Source: Morchella semilibera
Lineage: Eukaryota; Ascomycota; Pezizomycetes; Pezizales; Morchellaceae
Assembly: GCA_009192285.1 (NCBI GenBank)
Contig: CM018603.1
Coordinates: forward strand, 7,065,613 to 7,129,612
Direction of reading: 5' to 3'
DNA: 64,000 bases
Below, piece after piece: positions 24,717 to 36,951 of this stretch. The notes beneath the pieces were generated by a model that saw only the letters and a program-made list of their open reading frames with translations, made no database searches and had not been told where the DNA came from. Within the stretch, counting starts at the first letter, position 1; each line of letters opens with the position of its first letter. Position numbers and translations under genes: made by a program.

Positions 24717-27700
24717 ATGACTTCACCATACTTTATTCCACAAGCGGCACAAGCTGCGAGGATTTCTGACGTCTCGTCAATGAACAACAGAAGTAGTTCA
24801 ACAACAAACGGGTTCCAGTCAGCTATATCAACAAGCAATGTCCGAGTGCCACATGAGCACAGGGAACAAGTAGCGTCGATAACTACCAATGGTAAAATAT
24901 TAATCAGCTCGCTTCTCGCGAGTCCTAGGAGTCCTACAACGAGTATTGCGCATCCACCAAGGACAAATGCCCAAGCAAGGACCGCGAGAAAGTCAGCATT
25001 TGTAAGTCCATCCAGGGGTGACGGTGGATATAGCACATCCTCCAGCGGCAACAGTGCTCGCAAGTCGCTTTCTGGTCCTATATCTGGGGGGGACAGGAGA
25101 GAGAGAGACTCTCTATCAATGAGTGAGGTGTCCAGTGATTCCCCGGTTCGAATCCCAAAAAATCGGCTTGAGAATCCCAGGGTAATTTGGTTTTAGTAGA
25201 ATTTTGTCTTAGTTGAATCCACCCTGCTAATCACACCCTCCCTGCAGCACGCTCACAAAAGATTGCCTCCCCCTAAACCACAACAAGTCCAGCAATCACA
25301 ACAACCAACGACCACAAACGAAGATAGTGGCCCGACAATGATCGCGGCAGCTTCCTCTGCTGCGCGTGCCTCCGACACGGTGGCAGCACCAGCAGGAGCG
25401 GTAGTAGCCCCTAAAACGAGTAGCACGAAAAGACCACCGTTGGCATTGTCCGAAACGATTTCCTCAACAAAACCTAAGCGGCAAAAGATCGCAACTCCAA
25501 AGGCTGCTGCTCTAGCGAAAGAGCCCTACATGAATGCTAATGGCGCAGCAGTCAAGAGGAGAAGGCCGCCAGGCGAGTTATCCGAAAAACAGAAAGCCAG
25601 AGAGCGCAAGAAAGCTAGAGCTATTAAGGGCTCTGGGATGTTTAGAGTGGCGGATTCCATTATTGAGCCTGTAACTGGCGCGACAATAAACGTCGCCATC
25701 AAGCCTCAGCCAATGAGTGTGAACCCTCGCCCGAGGCTTTCTCACCGACGCCCTGTTGTCCCAACTCTACCACCCCCTTACGAAGTTCCAATAAGTCGGT
25801 ACCTGGAAAGGCAGCCTCCCGCGAGGACACAACAGGGAAATGGTAGCTCAACCGTTCCTCCGGCAGCGATCCCCAACACTGAGTGCAGACACATTAATCA
25901 GCGTGCTAAATTGCCGCTCTCGTCTAAAAACAATGGGAAAATTCCAAATAGCTCGTCTTCATCTCGCACTCCATATAGACCACCAGGGGACAGCGTAACA
26001 GATGCCATTATAATTGAGTCTTCTCCATCATCTGTGGAAACAAAAAGTGCGAAAAGGAAGGGGCTAGGAAAGCCCCCTGTATACAATATCTCTTCAGATA
26101 GCAATGACAGCGCGATAAGCCTGCGAGCTCCAGAGTCTGGACAGAACCTTCGATGTCTCCAGACAAAACAACCGGGTAATGCCTCAAACTATGATAATGG
26201 TGAGTATTTCAAACTTTCTTGTATCTCTTCCAGTCTTCGGTGGTCAAGAAAGCGTTTTCTGTTGCGCTCTGAACGATGCCCCTTACCACCGAATACCGGA
26301 GACCGCCTGAGCACATCATCAAAGTTATTCTTTCCTGTAAAGCAGCAAGAATTATGATTCCCACTTGGGTGAAGGCTTTCCCGAGCCAGTAAACATACTG
26401 GATCTTTGAATGAGCTTAACTAACAAAACTTATTCTGGGTTAGCAGGGGCATTAGCTGTTACCGATATTTTATTTACGAGGTGTGATTCACCGCATATGA
26501 CACTAGGTACGGACACGGCTGAGAAAGGGTTTACCCAGAGAACCTTCATAAACTGACAATAATCCAATTTCTCTAGAGGAACGGAAAAAACTATATTTAG
26601 GTATTGAGGATATCATCCAAAGGCTAGAGTTTCAAAAAGATCAAAGTAGATCCGAGGAAGAGCGAAGTAAGATCTTACGGCACCCCGTCAGATGGCCCGG
26701 AGACCGCGAGAATCCTGCACTTGAGAATATTGAAGCCCTTTTAGTGCGGTTATGCGTAATAACTGATAACGGGTCAATCATCACTTTCAAGCGATGGAAA
26801 GAGGGTAAATCAAAGTTCAAGGGAAGATTTATATTACCGGAAGATGTGGAAGATGCGCAGAGTTCCTTTAAGAAAATATCGTCCAATATCGCGCCACCCG
26901 GTGGTGGCAGACCCTCAGAAATTCCAGTCAGGGCAGAAAGCGGTGAGGTTTTGGCGTTTGAATCACCCAAAGTTCCTGTGCAAAGTGTGCAGTCCCTGTC
27001 AGGAATCTCATCGACTTCAAGGTCTGAAGATTCGAGGAGGGACTCAGTTGTTTCAGATAGTAATAACACCGACTATTCTGTTCCTGATACCCAAGAATCG
27101 GCAAAGACACCGGGGGAAGTGGCAGATGGAGAGCCCAGTCTAACTGAAGGGTCTATTGCTAGCGATGTTGTTCAGCTGGTAGGATCTCTCAGCTCATCTT
27201 TGAACGTAGCAGACGCAGTACCCTTTGACAAGGACGTAACAATACGGGATGTATCCCAAACTCGGGACATCGAACAAGGTTTAGGGACTATTGAGGAGCC
27301 CCAAGAAGAAGAGGGCCGTGAGGAGAGGAGGGAATCACCGAACGAGAATGCGGATACTCCAATGGAGGCTATAGACTCACCCAGTTCAAGTCATCTAGTT
27401 CAAGTGCAAGATACAGCCTCCACCGTATCTTTGCCGCTTTCACCTAGAGTTGACACTGAACAGCCTTTCGTCTCCAACAAGCGTAAAAAGAAGACATTCA
27501 GGCCCGTTAGTGTCGAAGACTTTCTAAGTGAGTCAATACCTGATAAGGTATTGCAGCTGCGCCAGGCATCTGCTCTCCTCAAAAGCTGTCAAGGGACAAG
27601 CGATATGTACTTTACCAGGATCCGACGCCTGAACAATGAGGAACGTAGTGTTAAGACTGAGCTTGATGCTCTTAGCGCCTCAACCAAAGCTCGGGAGGCA

Positions 27701-28222
27701 GAGTACAAACGAAAGATTGAAGCTGCAATCAGGGGTACCAGTGATGAAGGGGTGTGTCGCGCGAACTGGGGGCAGTACGGTAAGCTCGTTCGGGAGTTGC
27801 GTGACATGCAGGAGGATTATGCGCGCGGAGCTGTGCGACTTGTAGATAAAGCCTCGAGGATTGTGGAAGAGAGGACTTGGTGCCTCGCCCAAGGGGGTAT
27901 CATGGAAGAGAATTGCACCGTGGCCCTAGAAAAGGGGCCAAACGAAGAAAGCACTTCACCGACAACTACAGCATCGGCTTCATCAATCTCTGACTTGATT
28001 AGTGGGGACTCAGTCTCATTTCTTTTCCGTATGCCCTCAGAGGCGGACATCGAGGGAGATAGCATAGCCCAAGAGCTATTAAAAGAGTTGATCCCCTGGT
28101 CAAAAATTCAACCAGAACCAAACCAAAGCCCTTCCTCCGCCGAACAGGAAGCTAACGCCGCCGCCGCCGCCGCCGCCGAGGCGAAGAAGAGAATCCGTAA
28201 GAAGAAGAGGCATAGGTGGTGA
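24717..28222 (+). CDS. Large uncharacterised low-complexity and coiled-coil protein (about 1040 aa, model uncertain)
   Basis: Best model has exons 24717-25181, 25248-26199, 26447-26506 and 26577-28222, with phases that match at every join. Residues 1-470 are rich in S, P, T and Q with basic patches (EKQKARERKKARAIKG), likely disordered. The middle reads HMTLEERKKLYLGIEDIIQR across an intron and is helical. The C-terminal third has a coiled-coil-like segment (LQLRQASALLKSCQ to VDKASRIVEERTW), a polyalanine run from GCC repeats, and a basic end RIRKKKRHRW. I recognise no domain; the basic patches hint at a nuclear protein. The third intron (26200-26446, 247 nt) is long and hides a coding-like exon at 26276-26336 that starts with ATG and splices in the same phase, so a second, 588-aa product starting there is possible. 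Confidence 0.6.
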
Positions 28223-30488
28223 GAGGTCGAAATCGTGATAAATTGACAGCAGAGATGGTATATCGATATCATTTTGGCATCATAAATCTCAACTATGTCG
28301 CAAGCTCCGTCAGGGATTATTAAATAAATAGAGCCCTTACTGCACACCCCTCTCCTATTGTGTTATCATGTATAACTGCACGAACAACCCTTTCTAATGA
28401 ATAGAATGAAGGATGGAGTTGATGGTCTATGTTGCTGGTATAGTCAAGGCATCTCTGCTTAGGCAGGCCGCCTCTGATTTCTTTTGTTTCTTCGAGGCGT
28501 TTGTCTTTTCTTAATTCATTCTTACTGTTCTTTGATAGCTTTGTTTTGGTGGGTGTCTTTTGATGCCCCTGGATTTCACTGTTACGGATATCCTTATCTC
28601 TACTTGTAAACCTGGTTATATGTTTCATTCCTTTGTAATTTCGTCTGAGTAAGAGTAGCGTTTAATTATTTACACCAAAAATCTTTGTAAACTCGTTAGA
28701 AACATAGATTTATACAAAATATACCCCAAAACATATATATTGACCATATTCTCAAATTATTATCAGACTAAGGCCTTGCAAAATGTTCCTCATTGAATCT
28801 TAGCTCCCCTTTTGAACATAATCCAACGCCATACCCGTTCAGGTCATGCCAGAAGCCCCAAGCCCTAACGGCGGCCACCTGAAAAATCCCACTCGCAGAT
28901 TACTGCCGCAAATGATGCTCTGCGAATCTACTAAAAGAGACAAGTAAAGAGATACACTTGGCTTGTCTTTAGGATAAATATCGAGACCTGAGCTCTAATG
29001 TCGAAGGGGGCGTCGTGGGGGTCGATTCTCTCTGATGTACAAGGAGATTGCGAGGATGCGCACTAATGCGCACATGTGGCGCCTGTGACTGCGGGGAGAT
29101 CTGCAGCGAGATTCGGAAAAGAGAAACAAACATCCCAGGACGCGGTTAATACCCTGAATAAAATTTTAATAAAAAATGTTGCGCGGGCAAAAAGTATGTT
29201 GCGCGGGCGGCGGTTTGAACTCAGGGGCCCCTGGCGGGGTTTCTGGCGGGGTGCGGTGGGGGAGAATGCACTCTGAGCCAATATGTTGTAAAGATCGACG
29301 GATGGAAGGAATAGACAACGGTAGGTTCAGGTGTAGGGCCAAAATAGCTCGGAGGAGAGATATTGAGTCCGGAAGAGAGATATTGCATTTTGGATTGTGG
29401 TTTCGGTCCTTGCAATTGTGACGGTAGCATTCTCTATACAGTACCAGAAAAGCGAGTGTATCTAGTACATTATCTACCAGAGTACCATGACACTGCGGTA
29501 TTGCTACAGCATTGCTATGGTATAATGGTTGAAATTCCGATTTAATTCAAAAGTTTTTCACGGTACCGTATTGCTATGGTATCTATTACATCCCCTTTTT
29601 TGGTACTGTACTTAAACAGCCTTCTATGAGTAATAACGTATCTTCCCCGAGGTCTTTGATGCAGATAAAGAATTGGCTTACACTTTGAGGTGGTATTACA
29701 AGCCGCTTATTGTTCATGACGAGCTGCTTTCCAAAGTTCGATCGAGAGACTTATTTGAACTCGCTTACGGGCTGGAGTAATAAAAAGCCTATATCCTCTG
29801 GGTATGCTAATTTCTGGTTGGGTAGTTATATATATGGTGGTATTAATCGAGTGTCACTGGTGTTATTCTAGACTAGCTAGGACTTCATCGTATACCTACT
29901 GAATATATCATGATCATGCGGCTGGAGACGAACTTAGAAGCCGAACTTAGAAGCCGTTAGTACTAAAGGAGAGACTTCTGTGTAGATATAGGAGTGATTT
30001 GACAAGAATCTTCTACATCTCTCGTATTCGTGAGCTGCTTAAGTCAGAGCTGAGCTAGTACCAGGCGATTCAAAACCATAGGTCAGCCTATGTAAAAAGG
30101 GAACTGCGCTTGCCGCGACAAGGGGAAAACGTAACTCCGGAGCTTATTAATGTTATCTTCAGATGATTACTTCGTGTTAATTTTACCCAAGTTCAATCAA
30201 AAGGTTTTGACATCGAAATTCGAAAGCGCGACATGCAAATTATACTATACGTAGGAAATGAATTTAACCTTCCGCGCTAATCCTCTACGGCCCGCGTGTA
30301 TGCCAGATACATGCCTTCAAGTAAATGACGCCGGAATTTCCCCCACATTCTATTTCTAAGACGACAAAACATGACAGAACCCCCTCCTACACATCGCCAT
30401 CACGTCTTCGTACATACAGCTCACAAACCTCCTTATCACAACTCCTCCGGCCCCTACCACCTAAGTCAGACGACCAACCAGTACCAGT
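28223..30488. other. Intergenic stretch with one MITE and a short coding-like relic
   Basis: The only clear element is the MITE at 29439-29608. About 29646-29780 (+) reads like protein (EVFDADKELAYTLRWYYK and on to a stop) but is only about 45 codons long and has no start or neighbour exon, so it may be the relic of a gene or transposon. A 14-bp direct repeat (GAACTTAGAAGCCG) lies near 29930-29956. Confidence 0.5.
29439..29608. mobile_element. MITE-like element, family D copy 1, flanked by TA
   Basis: Ends are CAGTACCAGAAAAGCGAGTGTA and its imperfect complement TACATCCCCTTTTTTGGTACTG, with TA duplicated outside. The core has repeated TATTGCTATGGTAT words. Terminal CAGT plus a TA duplication is typical of the Tc1/mariner-pogo group. 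A second copy in the opposite orientation lies at 43262-43414. Confidence 0.7.
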
Positions 30489-31379
30489 ATGTTACGAAGA
30501 ACCACCGACGATGGCTCACCAATGGCCACCCTATTCCCCGAAAATACTGCTGGCCAAAACGTCACTCCTCCGGCCAACTACCCCGTCCACAAGTACTCGA
30601 AATATCCCACCTACAGGGCTTGTCCACCCGTGTACACTTATAACCCTATGTTCGGCAATTGCGCTAGTAGGTTAATCAACTTTAGAGCCCCATTAGAGAT
30701 ACGGGATCCACCCATGCCGCGTTACTGGCGAGCTGGATATGTTCCAACAGTCTATACATCAAGCTGGGATCCACGGATGCGGTTGACTGCGTATCAGACG
30801 TTGTTGAGATGGATCCGCACGGTACCAATCAACAGGGAGAAGGGGATTTTCTATTGGCTGTGGGAGGCAAAAAAAGAAGGGGCCGAGCCGGGAATGGCCC
30901 CATTCAACTGGCTTGCCAGTGTATACTTTTGTAGAGAAGATTGGGACAAGCTCGAACAGTGGCTGGTCGAGAGAATTGGTCTCGAGAAAGGGAATGTCAA
31001 GCTTCAAGACTTCGTAATTGTCGAGAATTTAAGCTTTCACGAATCGTCGGACGAATCGAAATACCCCAGACTAGATGATGTGGCCATGGATGAAGACATG
31101 GAGGAGGTCTGGGAGGATTTCGCCTCCAACCAGCTTCCTAAAGATGGTTCAACTGTCTATCTCTCCTATCCCGAGGTCAGTGAACTCAGAGAAATCGATG
31201 ATATCAGGGAACTTGATGAGCTTGATTGGAACGAATTTGTACGGCTCTCACAGAAAAGGACGGGAGTTGGTTATGACCTTGAATTGAAAGCTCGCCTCGA
31301 ATATTCCTTACCATGCCAAATAGATGATGGGGATGAAACGGATGATTATATCGTGGACGAAGACGTTTCGTGTGAGTAA
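30489..31379 (+). CDS. Uncharacterised acidic protein (296 aa), no intron
   Basis: I do not recognise the family. The frame is open for 297 codons with strongly coding-like composition. Residues 1-60 are P, T and Y rich. Residues 60-180 are rich in tryptophan and aromatic residues (MPRYWRAGYVPTVYTSSWDP, GIFYWLWEAKKEG, FCREDWDKLEQWLVERIG) and look folded. The rest is very acidic (MDEDMEEVWEDF, DDGDETDDYIVDED). Such a W-rich globular part with an acidic tail is seen in many lineage-specific fungal proteins. The ATG at 30489 is the first in frame; another at 30522 would drop 11 residues. No signal peptide or membrane helix is visible. Confidence 0.65.
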   Translation: MLRRTTDDGSPMATLFPENTAGQNVTPPANYPVHKYSKYPTYRACPPVYTYNPMFGNCASRLINFRAPLEIRDPPMPRYWRAGYVPTVYTSSWDPRMRLTAYQTLLRWIRTVPINREKGIFYWLWEAKKEGAEPGMAPFNWLASVYFCREDWDKLEQWLVERIGLEKGNVKLQDFVIVENLSFHESSDESKYPRLDDVAMDEDMEEVWEDFASNQLPKDGSTVYLSYPEVSELREIDDIRELDELDWNEFVRLSQKRTGVGYDLELKARLEYSLPCQIDDGDETDDYIVDEDVSCE

Positions 31380-33595
31380 GGTACCCAGTTTTGGAAAGAA
31401 AATCGTTAATCTGTGAGACGAAGGTAATGAGAAGCATTTAGCGGGGGCAATTTAGGGGGGGGGGGATATGGAGGGAGTATTAATGTCTTCGGATAAGGAG
31501 TCTTTATTCTTTGTGTCAAGAAGCGGGACCACTAAACAAAAAGGTACTTCTATCTCAATAGATGTTAATCACCTAAGATATTGATCAATCAGCTAACCTG
31601 TAAGCAGGATATCGGTGCTCCCAACCCAAAATAACTAATAGGATGTAGGCCATAATCAATGAGCCCGCTTTGTGGTGATAGAAAAAAAATGTGTAGCAAT
31701 GTTACTAAATAATGTCTTCTATTGGGATGGACATCGGCCTATAGACATATAGTATTTTTTTGCCTAGTAGAACATTTGACTTCTTAGAGTTCAATCTTCC
31801 TGAGATGGGACGTTCTGAGAGGAATTCCGCGTTCTTACTTTTCGAGGCGTGCCTGTAGTAGATAATATCAGAAGGCCCGCTAGGATGATAGTAGAGTGAG
31901 TAAGAAGTCCAGGGACCTTGTGGATCAGGATATGGTCTTGAAAGCTAAGAGATTTCTGCAAGAGGGCTCAAGACGTTATAAAAACAGTTCAAAAACAAAC
32001 CGTAAGCTAGTCATTACAAGAAGTAACGTCGTACCTCCCCATCCACCAAGCACAGTCGAGAAGCCGCTAATGGATGTTATTGTTCTGGCTCGTCTAGGAA
32101 GATGATAACGCGTGAATGATAACGTATATATATACACGAATACATGAAGGAAAGACCCCGAAGAGAATCAAGATGCAATCGACTGAGTCCGGTGTTGAAC
32201 AGATGTGGCAGAGGAGCCGGATTCAAAGTTGAGATCTGTCAATATGGCCTCCATATCCACGGTAGTACCGGCGGTATTTGAGATCTATACGATATATCAA
32301 GACCTTCTCGCATGCTCGCCAATCAATGGATAAAGCTCCCGAGTCCTTAAAAATTTTCCTAACGCAGAAAACATCGATATCGGATATTGAGTTGCCAAAA
32401 TAAATGATGACACGCTATTGCGAGCACTTTTAGACCCGCCAAGCATATATTATCAAAGGCCATTCCGAACCCAAATGGCTCTTAAAAGATATTATCGCTC
32501 CCCCCTCTCTTCCTAGATTGGCTACGAATGGATACAAGTATTTAAGAGAAAAAAAAAGCTACGGATTCCCTATATGTGATTACTATCCGCATCGTAGGGA
32601 AGATACTTTCTCATTAATCCTCCTCGAGTGGATAGGTCCCTGAATAGATCGAAAGCATTGCCTTCAAGTATACGGGATCATTTCTAGCGATTTGTCATCG
32701 AGTTATCCCGCATCTCCCTGTAAGTCCACCGGACTTAGTCTTATACTATATTGCAGCATATCCTAACATCTATCTCCCGCTTTCATTATCGCGATAATAA
32801 ACATCGAAAGAAACCGATAGCCCGAGGGGCCTGAATCGAGTCCTTCGATGCTCACCAAATTTTGCAACCCAACAACGGCTAATGTAGGACCTCAGACAGG
32901 TAAAAAAAAAGAAACATAGCCTACCCTAAGAATCTAAGAGAAACCAAGCTGTGTGATATGCTTATCCGCATAGTTCAGAATACCCGATCCGTACCACCTC
33001 TGGAAATTCCAGGCCGCTTTGGAGCTATCACTTGACTCTTTAATAGACGAGCAGAGGACTCCGCTTAGTTGGTGGATAGAGAGCTTCTTCCCCCCTATTG
33101 ATATTAGATTTCCAATATCAACGGGCTGGGTCATTCTAAGTAATTGACTCGCTACCATCGGCCTTACCAAAACTAACTCTGATCGGGATGTTTCTACATT
33201 ACCTACTCTTATCGGCCTAATTGGTTGATTATGAGGTGTTTGATAACGTACTGAGGTCATAGTGCTATTCCTTGCCCCGTGCGAGGACTGGGGTAGTAAT
33301 ATCATGCGAAGTCCTCATGTAACGATGACCGGAGGCGTTGGAATTTTAATTACCTACTTTTTAAATATTCCGCTCGTTTCCTTGCCTACAGGTCAGTCAG
33401 TCATCCTTCTTAGGAAAAAAACCCCTGCTCGTCGTGTATTACCTCATTAGTAAACTTGGTAATCAACAGGAGCTGATTCGATGGTTCGTGTAACACTGTC
33501 AGCCGTTAACCGTCGAGAATTTTCAACCTTATCCTTATCGAAACCCTCCACTACCCTCCACTACCCTCCACTACTAGTATACAGCAATCTCCACC
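31380..33595. other. Intergenic stretch, nothing firm
   Basis: It contains the 3' flank of the acidic-protein gene with a G run near 31457, then AT-rich DNA with many stops. Two coding-like patches (31896-32105 + and 32934-33305 -) have no recognisable domain and are probably old repeat relics or chance. The last 50 bp form the promoter repeat described at 33544. Confidence 0.5.
33544..33573 (+). repeat. Three 10-bp direct repeats just upstream of a start codon
   Basis: CCCTCCACTA is present three times head to tail, ending 22 nt before the ATG of the oxidoreductase gene. The spacing places it in the 5' leader or core promoter. It may be a binding site array or a slippage product. Confidence 0.85.
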
Positions 33596-35191
33596 ATGTC
33601 AAGCTCTGCCAAAGCTCCCCGTATTCTTATTATTGGTGCTGGTTCGCGCGGCTCCTCATACGCATGGGCAGTCAAAACAAGGACCCCCGGCACTGTGGTG
33701 GGTGTTGCGGAGCCAGTAGAATACAAGCGAAATCTTTTCACGTCAAGATACAATATCGATGTCGGTTCAGGATTGGTGTTTGAGGACTGGAAAGATATGG
33801 TCGCGACAGATGAGACTAAAGCAAGGTTGAGGAGGGAAGTGGATGGGGTTTGCGTTTGCACACTCGACGAGACCCATTGTGAGGTGAGACCAGTCATCGG
33901 GCCTTGTCCTTGACAATAATATCCGCGCCTGCTGAAGATCCCAAAGATAATACTAGCTCTTCGGCCCCTCAATATTCACATTCTCTGCGAGAAGCCGCTC
34001 AGTACGACACTAGCTTCATGTGTGCAAATGTGTCGAGCTTTAGAGTCGGAACAGTTTGAGCCCATCATATTTGCAATCGGGCATGTCCTTAGATACTCCC
34101 CCCACAATATGCTCCTCCGTAAGCTTCTTTGCACCGACAAAGTGGTAGGTGAAATCGTTAATATAAATCACACCGAGCCTGTCGGGTGGTGGCATTTTGC
34201 CCACAGCTATGTCCGGTAACTACCTACCTTAACTCTTCCTCAGTGCGTTCAAACACTTACCTAACGTTATAATACCTATAGCGGTAACTGGCGTAAAACC
34301 TCCACGTCGGCCCCCTCTCTCCTCACAAAGTGCTGCCATGACATAGATCTCCTTCTCTGGCTTCTCTGCTCACCTTCAACATCTTCCCTCCCACACCTCC
34401 CAAGCTCTATAGCATCCACTGGCTCGCTAGTCCACTTCAAACCCAGTCAGAAGCCCACCAAGGCAGGTGCCGCAACAAATTGTTACTCGTGCCCTGCAGC
34501 CGAGAGTGACTGCATCTTTTCGGCAAAAAAGATCTATAGCGACATGAATCTTGCGCAGGGAAACACAGGCTGGCCAGTTAAGATCGTAGTCCCCGAGATT
34601 GAGGAGGCCCCCTCAATGGCAGCTGCACAGACGTTATTGAAAGCTGCGCTGGAAGCAGATTATACCACGGAAGAAGAGCAGGGAGATAGGACCTACTACG
34701 GGAGGTGTGTTTATGAAGCAGGTAATGACGTCGTAGACAACCAAGTTGTCACCGTTACCTGGGATGATGAGAACCTAGCAGGTCGAGGCGCCAAGATAGC
34801 TACGTTAACAATGATAGCTTTTTCGAAGAAAATCTGTCAAAGATTTACGAGAATATATGGTACTTTAGGTGAGGTCGAGGCTGACAGTGATACTATCAAA
34901 GTCCATAACTTCAGAACTGGAGAGAGTAAGACCTATAGACCAGAAGTAGATTTTAGCAGTGGGCATGGCGGTGGAGATAGCGGGCTCGTGGGTGCATTTG
35001 TGAAAGCAATTGCAAAAGTTGGTGAAGGGTGGACGGTAGAGGATGCGCAGAAAAAGATCGTAGGTGTTACAGTAGAGGATGTGCTTAGGAGCCATGTAGC
35101 AGTATTCGCCGCAGAAGAGGCTCGACTTGAGAAGAAAGTTGTGGACTGGGGCAAATGGTGGAATCGGGAGGTAGGACAGTTGGTAAAATAG
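33596..35191 (+). CDS. Gfo/Idh/MocA-family oxidoreductase, three exons (about 491 aa)
   Basis: Exons are 33596-33883, 33938-34215 and 34282-35191; an alternative acceptor at 33947 would remove three residues. The N-terminus has the dinucleotide-binding fold with ILIIGAGSRGSSYA (GxGxxG at G14-G19). The second exon carries the family signature LCEKPLST with the lysine at residue 115. It is followed by EPVGWWHFAHSYVRGNWRK across the second intron, then LLTKCCHDIDLL and a cysteine-rich stretch (NCYSCPAAESDCIFSAKKIY) seen in fungal members. The family oxidises or reduces sugars, inositols and related alcohols with NAD(P); the exact substrate cannot be told. No signal peptide, so cytosolic. Frame and phase are intact throughout. 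Confidence 0.85.
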
Positions 35192-36313
35192 AAACTTGCG
35201 GGGGAGGGAGTGGCGGTAGCTAGGGGCCATGAGCTTTTAGTGACGATTGTATTATGTTTATCAATTGTATTAAAATGAATTCATGATCGACTTGGCAAGG
35301 TAAAAAAAATGTCTTGGCGTTCTTTCAGTTGGCGCACCGCATCCAAATGGGGCACTATGACGAGCTGAGAAACACGTATGCGAAGCCGGAAAACTCGATT
35401 TAGATATGTATTTTCTGTTGCCAAGACTCGGCACCCCATGCGACATCAGTCTTCCGGTACGGGGTTAAATCCATAAGCAATAAGCATAGGAAGAATCATC
35501 ATGGATTACAACTCTGGGTAGTCAGCGTGTTTCAGACACTGCCGTTCCCTGAGTGAGAATTGGGTAACGGTTCCTACCTATTCCTCCAGCATGAGTTGTA
35601 AACAGAGTGGCCACTGCTTTTGGTAACGAGATGAATTAGGTCGCGAGGTCGGCAGAATTCATTCGTCAGATGAGGATAAAGAGGAACACGTGAACAAGAA
35701 ACCGGTAGAGATATCAGGGTCTGGAGTAAAAGAAGAAAAGGACATGTTGAAATGGCCACCAACAACATATTGGAGAAAAAAGACAGCGGGGCAGCTGGAT
35801 CAATACAACGTTTTAGAGACTTTGCGTAAATGGAGCCAGCTCCATTTTCTGATAACCTGATTGATGCCGATCCCATAGCCTGCCAATTGAAATATAGAGC
35901 TAGCTCCATTTGCGCTTACTCCAGGTGCTTTCTGCAAAATAGAGGATTTCACTGGTTCATCCAGTAGGCATGCCCTCCTCTTTTTCCTGTTACGTGAACT
36001 ACTGCATGTTTCTCCTCGCTTGATTCCCTTAACTACTAGTTAAAACACCTTACAGCTCTACGTTTCTTTATCCTTTGTCTATTCCAAGCACACTCCAATC
36101 CACCAACACAATACCTACATATCTCGATTCATCAATTAAAGGAGATGTTAGAGAGCGGATAACAGGACTAGCTGAAAAACTAGCGGAATATGAGGGAGGG
36201 AATAGCTATAGGTACACATTGGGGTTTTATTTGCAATTGATTTTGTTGTTGGTATTTCTCCATGGTTTCTTTAGATTTCCATTACTCGGGTCATAAATTA
36301 TGACTGCATATTA

Positions 36314-36466
36314 TCCCTTAAGTTGTCGATGCTGACCCCTATAATATAGGGCCAGGATCTGTATGGGAAATCAATTATTTGATAAGAGAGATAACAAGAT
36401 CCATTAACAAAAGCCACCAAACTTTGCTTTTTGCTGGATGTCAGCATTTACCGACAACTTAAGGGA
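36314..36466. mobile_element. MITE-like element, family A copy 1, flanked by TA
   Basis: The left end TCCCTTAAGTTGTCGATGC and the right end GCATTTACCGACAACTTAAG (then GGA) are inverted copies of about 22 bp, with TA duplicated outside both ends. The interior holds TGACCCCTATAATATAGG, GTATGGGAAATCAATTATTT and a TTTGCTTTTTGCTGG block shared with the copy at 46401. About 153 bp and non-coding. Confidence 0.8.
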
Positions 36467-36827
36467 TAGTGCATTTGTCTACTCCCTTATTCTCCCGTCC
36501 TCCCCCCCCTCCCTCAAACATCTGGATATATTTCCTCGGCCTCACCTAGAATATCATTACAGGCGAGAAAGCTCTACGCAGCAGAAGCGATCCAAGAATC
36601 CAGCACACCCTAAGAATCCGAACTGAACATCCGAACCATACCTCATATACGGGTATTTATGGAGGAAGGAAACTGCTAGATATAAACTACAGAACACACG
36701 ATCAATAAGGTCAAAGAGATAAGTGTCCCAGTTCGTGCATACGATACATGAGCCATTCAAGGTCATTCTGTTTTTTCAGCAGGCTCAACATCTGGCCAAA
36801 TAGGGAAACTCGTCGCTTAGTTGATTA

Positions 36828-36951
36828 CTCGCAATCTCGTAGCGTTTTTGAACACGACTAATATTGCATACACATAAAAAAACCCGCCAAGACTACATTT
36901 TTGTATGGCATGTAATAGCGGTTGTGTTCAGAAACGCTATGAATTTGCGAG
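36828..36951. mobile_element. MITE-like element, family C copy 2, flanked by TA
   Basis: The ends CTCGCAATCTCGTAGCG and CGCTATGAATTTGCGAG are inverted copies flanked by TA. The arm continues with GTTTTTGAACACGACTAATA against TAATAGCGGTTGTGTTCAGA. The core word TTTTTGTATGGCATGTAATA matches copies 1 and 3. Its distance from the family A element upstream is only 361 bp, so this spot received two insertions. Confidence 0.75.

Noticed and set aside
26200-26310. A 34-nt intron (26200-26233) in the large orphan gene
   Set aside because: Too short for a fungal intron, and joining across it soon reaches a stop; the longer intron to 26446 keeps the frame.
28320-28628. 102-codon minus-strand frame downstream of the large gene
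   Set aside because: Lies in the likely 3' flank, is K/T/R rich without domain, and has no splice or promoter context.
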